Shown here one piece after another: positions 25,774 through 33,343 of a stretch of 64,000 nucleotides of DNA. A program made the position numbers and the translations under genes. A model generated the notes under the pieces. The model was given only the letters and a program-made list of their open reading frames with translations, did no database searches and was not told the origin of the DNA. The first letter of the stretch is position 1. The number at the start of each line of letters is the position of its first letter. This DNA is from Salinibacterium sp. NK8237 (GTDB lineage Bacteria; Actinomycetota; Actinomycetes; Actinomycetales; Microbacteriaceae): assembly GCF_015864955.1 (NCBI RefSeq), contig NZ_JADYWE010000001.1, positions 1,550,001 through 1,614,000 on the forward strand, in the 5' to 3' direction.

Positions 25774-26358
25774 ATGGACAACGCTGAACTCGAACTCTTG
25801 CTCCGCGATACGGCACCCCAGCCGCCGCTGCCCACAGGGCTGGCCGGACATCGGGAGCGAATCCTCGCCGAAACGCTGCCTCGCCGCGCGCGACGTTGGC
25901 GGGCATGGACTGCCGGGGTCGTTGCTGCGGGGTTGCTTCTCGGCGGAGGGACAGCGGCGATGGCTGCCGGCGGCATGGAAACGCCCTGGGGCTGGGTCGC
26001 AGACAATGTCTTCTCTGTCTCCAACGGTGCCGAGATCTGCTTCGCCGGCTTCACCGTCAGCTTCTCGGATGGAGTGAACGAGAACTCAGACATCGCGCGT
26101 GAAACACGGGCGTTTGTGGGCGCGCTCGATCTGGAAACGTTGGACACTGCGCAAATGGAAGCCGAAATCCGTGAGTCGAATCTCACCGCTCAAGATGAAA
26201 ATGGCGACACGGTTGCGATCTCCAGGAGTGATGCTGAGGTCAAACAGATGGCTGTGTGGCGGGTGGCCTCGAACTTGACGTGGAAGCACCTAGAAACGAA
26301 AGGTTATGACCCTAATCTGGTCGGCTTCGACATGGCCGCGGAAGGATGCGGCTTGTGA
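25774..26358 (+). CDS. Single-pass membrane protein, putative anti-sigma factor
   Basis: A 194-residue protein. A cytoplasmic N-terminus of about 46 residues with a basic RRARRW stop-transfer is followed by one transmembrane helix (about 47-70) and an extracytoplasmic domain of about 120 residues with two Cys. No zinc anti-sigma HxxxCxxC motif is seen. ATG 25774 has a strong CGGAGGG. It overlaps the downstream sigma gene start by 4 bases (GTGA), so the two are co-translated and probably act together. The anti-sigma role is inferred from this coupling and the topology only. Confidence 0.55.
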   Translation: MDNAELELLLRDTAPQPPLPTGLAGHRERILAETLPRRARRWRAWTAGVVAAGLLLGGGTAAMAAGGMETPWGWVADNVFSVSNGAEICFAGFTVSFSDGVNENSDIARETRAFVGALDLETLDTAQMEAEIRESNLTAQDENGDTVAISRSDAEVKQMAVWRVASNLTWKHLETKGYDPNLVGFDMAAEGCGL

Positions 26359-26900
26359 GCACCGTTGACGAACAGGCCAGATTCGCGGCTGTTATTAGGG
26401 GCAACGAGGGCGACTTGTATCGCTACTTCTTGCGCAGGATCACGAACCCTGCTGATGCCGCCGAAGCATACGGCGAGTTGTTGATCACAGCGTGGAAACT
26501 CCACCGCAAAATGCCTGCAGAAGAGACTGACGCACGCATGTGGCTCTTCGGAGTCGCTCACAACGTGTTGCGAAGCACCAGACGCAGCTCCGCACGTCAC
26601 TCCTCCGCGGTGCGCAGGTTCGCCGACGAACTGCGAACCACCGCGGCGTTCCCGGCTGACGACAAGGGAGCTGAACTCCGCGACGCAATCGCATCACTTT
26701 CGGCAGCTGATGCCGAGCTAATCCGGCTGATCTACTGGGATGGCTTCAAATCACACGAGGCAGCAGTCATCGTCGGAGTCAAACCTTCGACCCTGAGATC
26801 CAGAATGACAAGCATCAAGGCGCAGCTGCGCACGCTGTTGTCCCCGGCGCCGACTGAGCCGGTGAACCCTGCGCACATACCGTGTCTATCAGCGCGGTAG
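26355..26900 (+). CDS. ECF-type RNA polymerase sigma factor
   Basis: A protein of about 181 residues. Region 2 is RGNEGDLYRYFLRRITNPADAAEAYGELLITAWK, and region 4 is ASLSAADAELIRLIYWDGFKSHEAAVIVGVKPSTLRSRM with its HTH. GTG 26355 overlaps the upstream stop (GTGA); ATG 26346 is an alternative. The gene order, putative anti-sigma first and sigma second, is the reverse of the usual layout. Confidence 0.85.
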   Translation: MSTVDEQARFAAVIRGNEGDLYRYFLRRITNPADAAEAYGELLITAWKLHRKMPAEETDARMWLFGVAHNVLRSTRRSSARHSSAVRRFADELRTTAAFPADDKGAELRDAIASLSAADAELIRLIYWDGFKSHEAAVIVGVKPSTLRSRMTSIKAQLRTLLSPAPTEPVNPAHIPCLSAR

Positions 26901-26959
26901 CGCGCGAATTCGGAGCGGGTTGCGGGCGGGTGGCGAAAGAGGGCGGTTTATGGTGACGC

Positions 26960-27220
26960 TCAATAGTGATCGCGTGCTTGGAGGATCACAATGTGGGAGT
27001 TGGTGACGTAGTAGACGAGTCGGTTCGTTTCGTCGATGCGCCGCGACCAGGCGCCGCTGAGGACGTGCTTGAGTGGTTCCGGTTTTCCGATCCCGGTGAA
27101 TGGGTCGCCGAGAACGTCAGCGATGAGGGTGTTGATCCGTTTGAGCGTCTTGCGGTCTTGGGTTTGCCAATGGACGTAATCTTCCCAACCGTTTTTGTCG
27201 AACGCGAGCGTGCGGCTCAT
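26960..27220 (-). CDS. yoeB: YoeB-type mRNA interferase toxin (Txe/YoeB)
   Basis: An 86-residue RelE-fold RNase that cleaves mRNA at the ribosomal A-site. Family catalytic positions are present: Glu48 in KPEPLKH, the Arg cluster WSRRIDETNRLVY (Arg67) and the terminal His85-Tyr86. ATG overlaps the antitoxin stop by 4 bases (ATGA). It is the second gene of a leftward operon with the antitoxin first, as in E. coli yefM-yoeB. Confidence 0.94.
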   Translation of the reverse strand: MSRTLAFDKNGWEDYVHWQTQDRKTLKRINTLIADVLGDPFTGIGKPEPLKHVLSGAWSRRIDETNRLVYYVTNSHIVILQARDHY

Positions 27221-27468
27221 GCGTCGAGAAGATCGTGCTGTTCAAACTCGCCACGTCGAGCGCGCTCGATTGCGTCGAGTAGACGCTCAGCGTTTGCGGG
27301 GTTGCGCAGCAAGTAAGCGGTCTCGATGATTGCGTCGTAGTCGTCTTTCGAGAGGATGACTGCGTTGCCGTGCTTGGAAACAACCTCGACCGCAGTGTGG
27401 TCATCGTTGACGCGCTGGATGAGTCCGAACAGGCTCTTGCGCGCCTCGGTTGCTGTGATTGCGGGCAT
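27217..27468 (-). CDS. yefM: YefM/Phd-type antitoxin
   Basis: An 83-residue antitoxin that binds DNA through its N-terminal half (ITATEARKSLFGLIQRVNDDHTAVEVVSK) and neutralizes YoeB with its acidic C-terminus. An 11-bp-armed palindromic operator lies 15 bases upstream of the start, so autoregulation is very likely. Confidence 0.94.
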   Translation of the reverse strand: MPAITATEARKSLFGLIQRVNDDHTAVEVVSKHGNAVILSKDDYDAIIETAYLLRNPANAERLLDAIERARRGEFEQHDLLDA

Positions 27469-27482
27469 GACGACTCCTTGAT

Positions 27483-27508
27483 AAGTGGTACAGCATACTG
27501 TACCACTT
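27483..27508. promoter_or_regulatory. YefM operator palindrome
   Basis: Perfect arms AAGTGGTACAG (27483-27493) and CTGTACCACTT (27498-27508) around CATA. The GTAC-containing core resembles the TGTACA sites bound by YefM in E. coli. It lies directly before the antitoxin start. Confidence 0.85.
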
Positions 27509-27543
27509 AGCCATGGGAGGCTGTCCGGGGCGCAGGTTAACGG

Positions 27544-28338
27544 TCATCCGTGGCATCGTGATCCTCGTGCGGGCGAGAGGCCAGCGGTCACTTCGCGCCG
27601 GGTGATCCACGCGTCGACCGCTGAGTTGAAGAGGCCAGGCGCTTCGATATTCCAGGCATGACCGACACCGTCGGCGATCGTCGCCACTGCATCGGGCATC
27701 ACGCGCGAGACATGGCGCGCGGACTCTGCCGCAAGCGGCGGTTCGTTCTCGCCGGCGATGACGAGTGTGGGCACGGTGCATACCGCCAGGCCGTCGAGAG
27801 AAACCCCGTCGAAAACGTCACGAACCATGCGTGTGTAACTTGACCGCGCGAATCTTGGGACCGTCGAGAGAAACTCTTCGCGCCGGTCGCCTGTCAACCC
27901 CATTGAGTTCGCCGCCAACCGTTGAAATACGCGCGTGCCAGCCATGAGTGACGCTACCCATTGCACTGCGCGTGGGATGCCGGTCACTTTCGATGTCACG
28001 ATGCCGGAAATGAACGCGGATTCGATCCTTGCAGCATTCCGGCCGAGCACTCGAAGCGCGACGTCACCGCCCACAGATAGCCCAACAAGGTGTACTTGTT
28101 GCGTATCCGCAATCTCGGATATTAGCCGCGCCACTCGGTCTGCAGTCTCGTCAAGGGACCGCCAAGGAAGGTGGGCGCTTGCCCCGGAACCCGGCAAGTC
28201 GACAGTGACACAGTGGAAGTCCGAGAGCGCGGCGACCTGTCGATCCCATGCCCACCCGGTCCAACCCCCACCGTGCAGGAACACAATGACTGGCTTATCC
28301 GGGTTCGGACCGATTTCGTGTGCCAGTTCAGCCGCCAT
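27544..28338 (-). CDS. Alpha/beta-fold hydrolase
   Basis: A 264-residue serine hydrolase. The oxyanion segment is FLHGGGWTGW, the nucleophile elbow is GLSVGG, an acidic residue follows VIAGENEP, and the catalytic His is in GVGHAWN. This resembles esterase/lactonase-type MhpC relatives. The substrate is unknown. It sits between two toxin-antitoxin modules, and no operon partner is evident. Confidence 0.85.
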   Translation of the reverse strand: MAAELAHEIGPNPDKPVIVFLHGGGWTGWAWDRQVAALSDFHCVTVDLPGSGASAHLPWRSLDETADRVARLISEIADTQQVHLVGLSVGGDVALRVLGRNAARIESAFISGIVTSKVTGIPRAVQWVASLMAGTRVFQRLAANSMGLTGDRREEFLSTVPRFARSSYTRMVRDVFDGVSLDGLAVCTVPTLVIAGENEPPLAAESARHVSRVMPDAVATIADGVGHAWNIEAPGLFNSAVDAWITRREVTAGLSPARGSRCHG

Positions 28339-28400
28339 CCTCAGACTCTAGTCAGCAGTCGAAGTTCGCGCGCTCAGAGCAATTACGGAGACGCGAGAAC

Positions 28401-28421
28401 CGATGACAAACTTTGCCATCG
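28401..28421. promoter_or_regulatory. ParD operator palindrome
   Basis: Arms CGATGaCAAA and TTTGcCATCG around a single central C, with one mismatched pair. The palindrome ends 16 bases before the parD start, where ParD or the ParDE complex would be expected to bind for autoregulation. Confidence 0.65.
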
Positions 28422-28437
28422 AGCGTACAGTGAAGGA

Positions 28438-28683
28438 ATGGCAACGATGAATGTGTCCCTTCCTGACGCTTTGAAGCAGTTCGTTGAAGAACAGGTAAGC
28501 GAGCACGGGTACGGCACGAGTAGCGAGTTCGTGCGCAATTTGATCCGGAATGAGCATGCTCGCACGCAACTGCGTGCACTCGTCGTGGAGGGGATGACGT
28601 CGGGGCCAGGATCCGAGCTGGATGATGCGTACTTCCACCAGCTTCGTGAGCGAATCAACAACCACGGCGTTGACACCCCGTGA
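28438..28683 (+). CDS. parD: ParD-type ribbon-helix-helix antitoxin
   Basis: An 81-residue protein starting MATMNVSLPDALKQFVEEQV, the standard ParD ribbon-helix-helix N-terminus. An acidic/flexible C-terminal half binds the toxin. ATG 28447 is an alternative with better spacing from GAAGG, but MATMNVSL is the usual start. The stop overlaps the parE GTG by 4 bases (GTGA). Confidence 0.9.
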   Translation: MATMNVSLPDALKQFVEEQVSEHGYGTSSEFVRNLIRNEHARTQLRALVVEGMTSGPGSELDDAYFHQLRERINNHGVDTP

Positions 28684-29000
28684 CGTCCCGCCGCGTCGTC
28701 ACGACCAGACGCGCCGATCAGGACATCGACAATGCCGTGGAGCACTACCTGACAGAGGGCGCCGCTGACGCCGCAATGGCATTTGTTGATGCGCTAGATA
28801 AGGCGCGCGACCTACTCGGGTCGCAACCGTCGATCGGGTCGCCGCGGTTCGCAGTCGAGCTAGGCATGCCGGAGCTTCGAGGGCTTGCGTTGCAGAAGTT
28901 CCCCTACGTGGCGTTTTACACAGATGATGCCGATGCCGTTCGCATCCACCGCATCCTTCATACTCGGCGCGATATCCCCGCTGAACTCTCCGAACTATGA
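28680..29000 (+). CDS. parE: ParE/RelE-superfamily toxin
   Basis: A 106-residue toxin with TTRRADQDIDNAVEHYLTEGAADAAMAFVDALDKA and the late FPYVAFYTDDADAVRIHRILHTRRD. That end matches ParE (gyrase-targeting) family proteins. Coupled to parD by GTGA overlap. The target is inferred from the family only. Confidence 0.9.
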   Translation: MTSRRVVTTRRADQDIDNAVEHYLTEGAADAAMAFVDALDKARDLLGSQPSIGSPRFAVELGMPELRGLALQKFPYVAFYTDDADAVRIHRILHTRRDIPAELSEL

Positions 29001-29070
29001 TGCGACGCGTACGCAGAGAGACGGGTTCCTCAGCCGCCGCAGTCGAACAGCTACGAAACGGTCGAAGTTT

Positions 29071-29538
29071 TCACACTGACGACGTCCACTCGATCAGCGG
29101 CGCATCTTTGGGCACGTAGAGCGGATGCCGAGGATGGCCATCCTTGGTGACTCCGAGTGTGTGCAACTGCGGCAGAACAGCCATCGCCTGAGCCACACGC
29201 TTCGGGGAGGCGTTGGCGCCCCATCCTGCGACGACGGTTCCCGTGAGGTTACCGAGCACGCTGTCATTTTCGGGGCCAACAGGATCAGCCGCCGCGAGCA
29301 TCACCTTCGGGTCCTTGGTGCGGAACGCATAGAGGTTGAGGATCACCATGCCGCCATACCCGTCGCGTTCAGCGAAGCCAACGCAGCGCCGCAGTGTCGG
29401 ATCGAGCTGATTGGCATCGGCAGTGCTCGGATTGAGCAGCACGAACGTGATCGTCGGAAGCGTCGGATCCCAGACGCGAGTCAACGAATAGCGGTAGTCG
29501 CCACGGATATCTGCAGTCGCAGATACGAACTCGGTCAT
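29071..29538 (-). CDS. DUF1643 protein
   Basis: A 155-residue protein with YRYSLTRVW, FVLLNPSTADANQLDPTLRRC and ILNLYAFRTKDP, the hallmarks of DUF1643. The function is unknown; members are scattered in phages and accessory loci. ATG 29538 is preceded by GGAGACC, better than the longer start at 29556. Confidence 0.85.
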   Translation of the reverse strand: MTEFVSATADIRGDYRYSLTRVWDPTLPTITFVLLNPSTADANQLDPTLRRCVGFAERDGYGGMVILNLYAFRTKDPKVMLAAADPVGPENDSVLGNLTGTVVAGWGANASPKRVAQAMAVLPQLHTLGVTKDGHPRHPLYVPKDAPLIEWTSSV

Positions 29539-29678
29539 CGGGTCTCCTTCGGCCAATTCATCCTGTCACACCGCACCATCCAGCTAGGGACACCCACCAG
29601 CCAGACACGCACGGCGAACCCAACTTGTCTGAGGTGTAGAGTTGCGAGGCAGATGAACACAGTGATCGGAGCACCTGC

Positions 29679-30350
29679 ATGACGCCAGCAGTGCAACAAG
29701 GCCGGCTCGCCGCGCAGGCAGCCGGAGTCCTGCTTGGGCGCATCGGTGCCGGCGAGTGGCCCTTGGGACACAAGCTGCCGGGCGAGACGACACTGGCGGC
29801 CGAGATCGGGGTCGGGCGCTCAACACTGCGGGAGGCCATCCGTGAACTTGCCGGCCAGGGCGTGCTCGAAAGCCGTCAAGGCTCGGGCGTCTTCGTGATC
29901 TCGACCGACATTGCCGAGGACTGGGATGTCGTGCTGCGCCGAGTCTCCGTTGCATCCGTCATCGAGGCTCGGGTCGCCATCGAGGCCGAAGCTGCCGCGC
30001 TCGCCGCGCATCGCCGCACACCATCAGACTTGCGGGCGATGCGCCGAGCACTCGCCCGCCGCTCGGGCTCGCACCACTCTGCCGAAGAGTTCGCTGACGT
30101 CGACATGGCGCTTCACCGGGAAGTCGTCGCGGCATCCCACAATGAAGTGCTGCTCGAACTGTTCGACGGGTTCGTGCCGCGAGTGCGAGTTGCGATGATT
30201 GAGATGCTGAAGCTGCGCCCCATCCACGACTACGAGGTAGACCAAGCCGCTCACAGTGCTCTGGTCGAAGCGATCGCCGAACGGAACCCGGCCGCCGCCG
30301 CCGAGTGCAGCCGGGCGCACCTCACCGGCGTGCATCGAGCCCTCTCGTGA
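29679..30350 (+). CDS. FadR-type GntR transcriptional regulator (FCD domain)
   Basis: A 223-residue regulator. The winged helix has GHKLPGETTLAAEIGVGRSTLREAIRELAGQGVLESRQGSGVFV. The all-helical FCD effector domain (about 90-220) has its metal-type Asp/His in DVDMALHREVVAAS. The stop overlaps the GTG of the ABC ATPase by 4 bases, so it probably controls that transporter gene. Confidence 0.9.
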   Translation: MTPAVQQGRLAAQAAGVLLGRIGAGEWPLGHKLPGETTLAAEIGVGRSTLREAIRELAGQGVLESRQGSGVFVISTDIAEDWDVVLRRVSVASVIEARVAIEAEAAALAAHRRTPSDLRAMRRALARRSGSHHSAEEFADVDMALHREVVAASHNEVLLELFDGFVPRVRVAMIEMLKLRPIHDYEVDQAAHSALVEAIAERNPAAAAECSRAHLTGVHRALS

Positions 30351-31222
30351 GCGACGGCACCACCACGAACGACAGCACCTCCATGAACGAAAGCACCTCC
30401 GTGAACAGCAACCCCACCGTCGTCGAGCTGCGCGGGGTCACGTTCCGCCGCGGCGAGCGCACCATCCTCCACGAGGTCGACCTCACCGTGCGCGCGGGCG
30501 AACACTGGGCGCTCCTCGGCCCCAACGGCGCCGGCAAGAGCACCATTCTCGGTTTCGTCGGCGCCTCAGCGCACCCGACCTCCGGAACCGTGGACATCCT
30601 GGGGCAACGCCTCGGCCGAGTCGAACTGCAGGCACTGCGTCGCTCGATCGGGCACGTCAACCCGCGTCATCCGCTTCACGCACCCCTCACGATTCGGGAT
30701 GTCGTACTCACTGGCCTCACCGGATCCCTCGAGACTCCCCCGCGCTGGGAACCCACCGCGCAGCAGACCCAACGCGCGTCAGAGCTCATCGAACAGCTGG
30801 GGCTGGCAGGCAAGGATGCCCACCGCTGGCCGACGCTGTCGCAAGGAGAGCGCGGCAGAGCACTCATCGCCCGCGCCCTGATCGCCGAACCCGACCTGCT
30901 GCTTCTCGACGAACCCAGCACCGGGCTGGATGTCGCGGCGCGCGAGCAACTCCTCGAAACCATCGACACGCTCACCCACAGCTTTCCGCGACTGGCCTCA
31001 ATTCTCGTGACGCATCACCTCGAAGAGCTGCCCTCCACAACATCCCATGCCGCGTTGATTGCGAATGGTCGGATCTCGCAGGCCGGGCCAGCCGAACAGG
31101 TGTTGACCACTGAAAACGTCACGACCGCCTTTGCGCATCCGATTCTCGTCGGGCAACACGACGGGCGCTGGTTCGCGCTGCCCGGTCGCAAGCGTTCGCT
31201 CGGGCCGTACGCTGTGACGTAG
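30347..31222 (+). CDS. ABC transporter ATP-binding protein, no adjacent permease
   Basis: An ATPase of about 291 residues. Walker A is GPNGAGKST, the signature is LSQGERGRAL, Walker B is LLLLDEP, and the switch His is in VTHH. The Ser/Thr/Asn-rich first 30 residues look unstructured. Start at GTG 30347 within the FadR stop. No membrane component is nearby, so it may work with a distant permease or in a non-transport role. A diverged copy of its C-terminal tail occurs at 32400-32468. Confidence 0.87.
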   Translation: MSDGTTTNDSTSMNESTSVNSNPTVVELRGVTFRRGERTILHEVDLTVRAGEHWALLGPNGAGKSTILGFVGASAHPTSGTVDILGQRLGRVELQALRRSIGHVNPRHPLHAPLTIRDVVLTGLTGSLETPPRWEPTAQQTQRASELIEQLGLAGKDAHRWPTLSQGERGRALIARALIAEPDLLLLDEPSTGLDVAAREQLLETIDTLTHSFPRLASILVTHHLEELPSTTSHAALIANGRISQAGPAEQVLTTENVTTAFAHPILVGQHDGRWFALPGRKRSLGPYAVT

Positions 31223-31272
31223 AGGTGATTGTTCGTAAACAGAAGTTGTGTCGGGCCCCGTTGCCAGCGTGA

Positions 31273-31932
31273 TCAGTCGCTGCTGACAGCGGCCAACTCG
31301 CGTTCGGTTCCTAAAATGATCATGCGCAATCCGTGCTCGAAAACATCCTCGCCCAGGGGATCCCCTCCAGTACGCATGGCAACCACGAATGTGTCGAGTG
31401 CAGGCCCGTCGAGTATCTCCATCGGATTCACAGCGCCGCCTACTCCCATGCGTTGCGCCTCGGCCGCGGCCTGCTCCTTTAAGACGAACCCGGTCACGTA
31501 ATGCGAGACGACGGCGATGGTGCGTACAGCTAGCGCCGGATCAAACCCGAGGGCTGCCAGCGCGGCGATTTCGTCACCGAAGAGCCGAACGGTTTCAGGG
31601 CTTGCTGTGCGAACGGACGCAACAATGCGAGCCCCATCCCGATGGCTCAGCATTTCCGTGCGATACGCGCGGGCGCGTCGCTCTACCCATTTCTGCCAAC
31701 CCTCATCGGGCAGAGGAGCGCCCATGCCGGCGCTGAGGATTATGGCGTCACCCATCCCGTCAAGAAGGGCTTGCTTGTTGGCAAAATGCCAATACAACGC
31801 GGGCGATTTGACCCCGAGCTCGACCGCCAGCCGCCGCGTGGTGAGTTCGTTCAAACCAACCGTGTCGGCAAGGGCGAGCGCTGTCGCAGTGATCGACTTC
31901 CGGGTGAGTGTCGGTCGTTTTGTTGAAGCCAT
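31273..31932 (-). CDS. TetR-family repressor (TetR_C type)
   Basis: A 219-residue repressor. The HTH LTTRRLAVELGVKSPALYWHFANKQALLDGM is very like class-B TetR. The C-terminal ligand domain has the YVTGFVLKEQAA segment. Divergent from a small monooxygenase gene, with two palindromic operators between them. It may respond to a xenobiotic or antibiotic-like ligand, but no efflux pump is adjacent. Confidence 0.9.
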   Translation of the reverse strand: MASTKRPTLTRKSITATALALADTVGLNELTTRRLAVELGVKSPALYWHFANKQALLDGMGDAIILSAGMGAPLPDEGWQKWVERRARAYRTEMLSHRDGARIVASVRTASPETVRLFGDEIAALAALGFDPALAVRTIAVVSHYVTGFVLKEQAAAEAQRMGVGGAVNPMEILDGPALDTFVVAMRTGGDPLGEDVFEHGLRMIILGTERELAAVSSD

Positions 31933-31940
31933 CTTGACAC

Positions 31941-31955
31941 CTTATCGACGATAAG
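31941..31955. promoter_or_regulatory. TetR operator 1
   Basis: CTTATCG-A-CGATAAG, a perfect 15-base palindrome, 9 bases upstream of the tetR-like start. Confidence 0.8.
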
Positions 31956-31972
31956 CCATAGTTGCACCAACA

Positions 31973-31987
31973 CTTATCACCGATAAG
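31973..31987. promoter_or_regulatory. TetR operator 2
   Basis: CTTATC-ACC-GATAAG, the same arms as operator 1, centred 32 bases away (about three helical turns). The pair could bind two dimers on one face of the DNA and repress both directions. Confidence 0.8.
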
Positions 31988-32097
31988 GAATTGCGATGGT
32001 TGCAACGTTGCCAGCGGGTGGGACGACTGCACGTTCTCGCCACCGACATCGTCACGTTCTACAACCACACACCCATCGCCATGAAGGGAACGCTCAT

Positions 32098-32385
32098 ATG
32101 CTCGTCATCGCCGGATACCTCCTTCTCGCCCCCACTGAACGCGACAGATTTGTCGCTCAACACCTCGACCTCGTGGCTCGGGCACGCCTAGCGCCGGGGT
32201 GCCTAGACCTCGCCATCAGTTCAGACCCCGTCAACGACGCCCGGGTCAATACATTTGAGCGGTGGGAGAACGAGGAGGCGTTAGCTGCGTGGAGGAAGAT
32301 CGCAAACTCCCCGCAGCTAGATATCGAATTCCTTGGTGGAGACATGGCGAAATACCATATCGACAAGACCGGACCCGTTTTCTAA
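32098..32385 (+). CDS. Antibiotic-biosynthesis-monooxygenase-fold protein (quinol monooxygenase-like)
   Basis: A 95-residue ABM dimeric alpha-beta barrel protein: MLVIAGYLLLAPTERDRFV, GCLDLAISSDP, RVNTFERWENEEALAAW and DIEFLGGDMAKYHI. ATG 32098 follows GAAGGGA and gives the usual family length; the frame remains open to 31996. It is divergent from and probably repressed by the TetR-like protein. Members oxidize quinols or polyketide-like compounds without cofactors. Confidence 0.82.
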   Translation: MLVIAGYLLLAPTERDRFVAQHLDLVARARLAPGCLDLAISSDPVNDARVNTFERWENEEALAAWRKIANSPQLDIEFLGGDMAKYHIDKTGPVF

Positions 32386-32399
32386 GAAGAGGCTCCGCC

Positions 32400-32468
32400 G
32401 CCGCCTTCCAGCATCCGATCCACGTCAAGCAACACGACGGCCGGTGGTGCGGGCTGATGGCCGACCGG
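32400..32468 (+). pseudogene. Remnant of an ABC ATPase C-terminus
   Basis: Translated on the plus strand this reads AFQHPIHVKQHDGRWCGLMA, closely matching AFAHPILVGQHDGRWFALPG at the end of the ABC ATPase gene (about 31127-31190). Nothing else of the gene remains, and no start or ATPase motif precedes it, so it is a decayed paralogous fragment. Confidence 0.65.
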
Positions 32469-32499
32469 ACCTGGCGCGGCGGGCCGACCAACGATCAGC

Positions 32500-32661
32500 T
32501 CACGAGTTGATCGCTGCCAAGAGTTGAAATCGCCCGGGCCGCCCTCCACCAGCGGCGACCGCAACGAGGCATTCGCGAACAAGGGCGTGTCCCTCAATGA
32601 TCAGGGTGCGATCCCATGCGCTGCGGTCTTGCTCGTCGAGGGTCACCAGTTCGCCGTCACA
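32500..32661 (-). pseudogene. Remnant of an ECF sigma factor (DUF6596/ECF42-like)
   Basis: The minus strand encodes DGELVTLDEQDRSAWDRTLI, then IEGHALVRECL and GRFQLLAAINS before a stop. This matches the distal domain of SigI/ECF42-type sigma factors (DG.LV.L..QDR..WDR.LI.EG..LVR.CL...GP.Q..AAI). The stop falls where homologues continue, and a TAG lies just upstream, so it is a fragment. The surrounding 32386-32751 holds no intact gene. Confidence 0.7.
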
Positions 32662-32751
32662 CTAAATCGAGGGTCACGGATCTAGGCTTGCTCAGGCATC
32701 AATGACGATTTCGGCTAGGCGCGCTCGCTAGAGAGTCCCGACAACAGCCCT

Positions 32752-33306
32752 CTACGCCAGCAGCGCCAACGCCATGAGCCCCGCGGCGCCGCCCATGCTC
32801 AGCACTTCGACGCGCGCGAGCAGCCCGGGCGATCGCTGCGTTAGCCGCAGCGACCGCTCGAACCACACAGTGAAAATGACGTACCCGGCCATGCCGCCCA
32901 ACAGTGGCGGCAGGAACGCCACCCCGTGATGGTGACTTTCGCTGGCATCGACGCCGCCCGAACTCATCGCCATGATCATTCCCGCCATCAAGACGAGACC
33001 GAGGGCCGAGTGCAGCGCCATCATCCCGGAGGGATGGGCTGCATTGGCCCCGGCACCCGTTCCCGCCGAGCGAGCCGAACGGGAGTTGGGTCGCGCGCCG
33101 AACCCTACGAGCATCCCCGAGACGAGAAGCGCCATCACCCAGACCAGCGGATGAAGCAGCCCCCACGAGAGCGACACATCCAGCATCGCCGCGAGCATCA
33201 CAATCGCCGCAAAAGACTGCAGCTGCATTCCAGTACGCCGCGCACCCACGGTGCAACACGTGCCGAGCGCCGCCGGCAGCAAGGCCGCCACGTGCAAGGT
33301 TTCCAC
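32752..33306 (-). CDS. Small polytopic membrane protein beside the amine oxidase
   Basis: A protein of about 184 residues with about five hydrophobic helices and a His-rich loop (SESHHHGVAFLPP). The pattern resembles actinobacterial DUF5134-type proteins, but I am not certain. GTG 33306 (VETLHVAALLPA) is preferred; a GTG at 33384 would overlap the amine oxidase gene by 41 bases. It is immediately downstream of the copper enzyme, so a role in copper supply is a guess from the His/Met content and position. Confidence 0.55.
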   Translation of the reverse strand: METLHVAALLPAALGTCCTVGARRTGMQLQSFAAIVMLAAMLDVSLSWGLLHPLVWVMALLVSGMLVGFGARPNSRSARSAGTGAGANAAHPSGMMALHSALGLVLMAGMIMAMSSGGVDASESHHHGVAFLPPLLGGMAGYVIFTVWFERSLRLTQRSPGLLARVEVLSMGGAAGLMALALLA

Positions 33307-33343
33307 TGTTTTCCGCTTCCGCTCTCGCTCTCCTCGCCGCTCC

